From Fratercula arctica (taxonomy: Eukaryota > Chordata > Aves > Charadriiformes > Alcidae): 64,000 nt of DNA. Location of the stretch: contig CANTUZ010000002.1 of NCBI GenBank assembly GCA_947846985.1, forward strand, positions 128,426,889 through 128,490,888, in the 5' to 3' direction. Below are positions 63,370 through 64,000 of the stretch, one piece after another; position 1 is the stretch's first letter; every line of letters begins with the position of its first letter. Below the pieces are notes generated by a model. It searched no databases, was not told the DNA's origin, and worked only from the letters and a program-made list of their open reading frames with translations. The position numbers were made by a program, and so were the translations under genes.

Positions 63370-64000
63370 GTAAGGAAGCTTCACTACATTATTAATTCAT
63401 GCATACTTCCAAACCCATAGTATGTTTTTCTATTGAATTTGGATTAAAATGGTAAGCAAACTATGAGCAGTTGAAATGGCTAGATATATATGTTAGAAGA
63501 GTGTGATTCTTGCTTTACTTTCACTTGAATTATGAATATTCAATAATACCTCATGTTGTCATCTATAGATAGAATAGAATTGTAGATAGATAAAAAAATA
63601 GAAGAATATCTGGGTGTCATGCACAATTTTATGTTCAGGTACCAATTATGATTTGATATTTTAGTTTGTGTTGCCATTTTGCATGTGTAAAATCTGTTCT
63701 GTTGGTGTTGGTCCTAATAACAGGTTTTTTCCCAGTGTGTCAGGCAATGCAAAGCTATGAATTATCAATACTGTTCAAGATCTGGGGACAGTGTCAGCAG
63801 AACAGGTGTACTGCTCTGAGAGTTGCTGAAGGAATCTAAATGTACACTGAAAGAAAAGGCAGAATATAATTAGAGTGACTGAAGAGAATATTGTCAATGA
63901 CCTGTAAAATAGAAGTGGTAAAAATAGAGGCAGCAAGCCTTAATGAAATATAATGCTTTCTGTGTATGGACTATTGAAGAAATTTAGTTTTTAAGCTTGA
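63370..64000 (+). other. C8orf34: Start of intron 3 of C8orf34 (continues past window)
   Basis: It begins gtaagg directly after exon 3. AT-rich sequence follows with a short imperfect agata/ataga-rich patch near 63566-63605. I see no further coding exon before the window ends. Confidence 0.85.

Noticed and set aside
1..64000. CRISPR array, operon, or other prokaryotic-type system
   Set aside because: The sequence is vertebrate nuclear DNA with introns and LINEs; no spaced repeat array or compact gene cluster is seen.

Overview
This window looks like bird nuclear DNA. Three dispersed-repeat families point that way: CR1 LINE copies ending in the avian ATTCTATG-type 3' tail, a solo LTR of the common avian ERVL type, and long AT-rich noncoding stretches with no mammalian Alu or L1 sequence. 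The best-preserved CR1 copies resemble the J-type common in Neoaves, so a neoavian bird is the best guess; this is inference from memory of the consensus, not a search.

The only protein-coding gene I can support is the 5' part of the orthologue of human C8orf34 (VEST1), on the + strand. Three exons join in frame: exon 1 at 30044-30112 (23 codons), exon 2 at 62337-62484 and exon 3 at 63238-63369. They give the first 116 residues, and the gene continues past the right edge. All splice sites are GT-AG and the phases match. Exons 1 and 2 together encode an RIIa-like dimerisation/docking helix pair, split by a 32,224-nt first intron. Exon 3 encodes a basic, Ser-Pro-rich linker.

Layout: 1-29.2 kb is AT-rich DNA upstream of the gene with no recognisable gene. 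It holds two clear CR1 copies (10541-11193 degraded, 15609-16022 inverted), a CR1 scrap near 27.6 kb, one large TA/CA microsatellite, and two stretches that read like conserved regulatory DNA. From 29.2 to 30.65 kb is a CpG-island promoter containing exon 1. From 30.65 to 62.3 kb is intron 1, with long T tracts, a G-quadruplex motif, a sense-oriented solo ERVL LTR (52611-53146), and a sense CR1 (58565-60128) broken by a second, antisense CR1 inserted inside it. From 62.3 to 64 kb come exons 2 and 3 and the start of intron 3.

I see no CRISPR array, operon, tRNA or rRNA gene, and no new multi-gene system. The observations most worth following are a second possible start/donor in the CpG island that is in phase with exon 2, a tandemly duplicated branch-point motif before exon 2, the sense LTR in intron 1, and the nested CR1.
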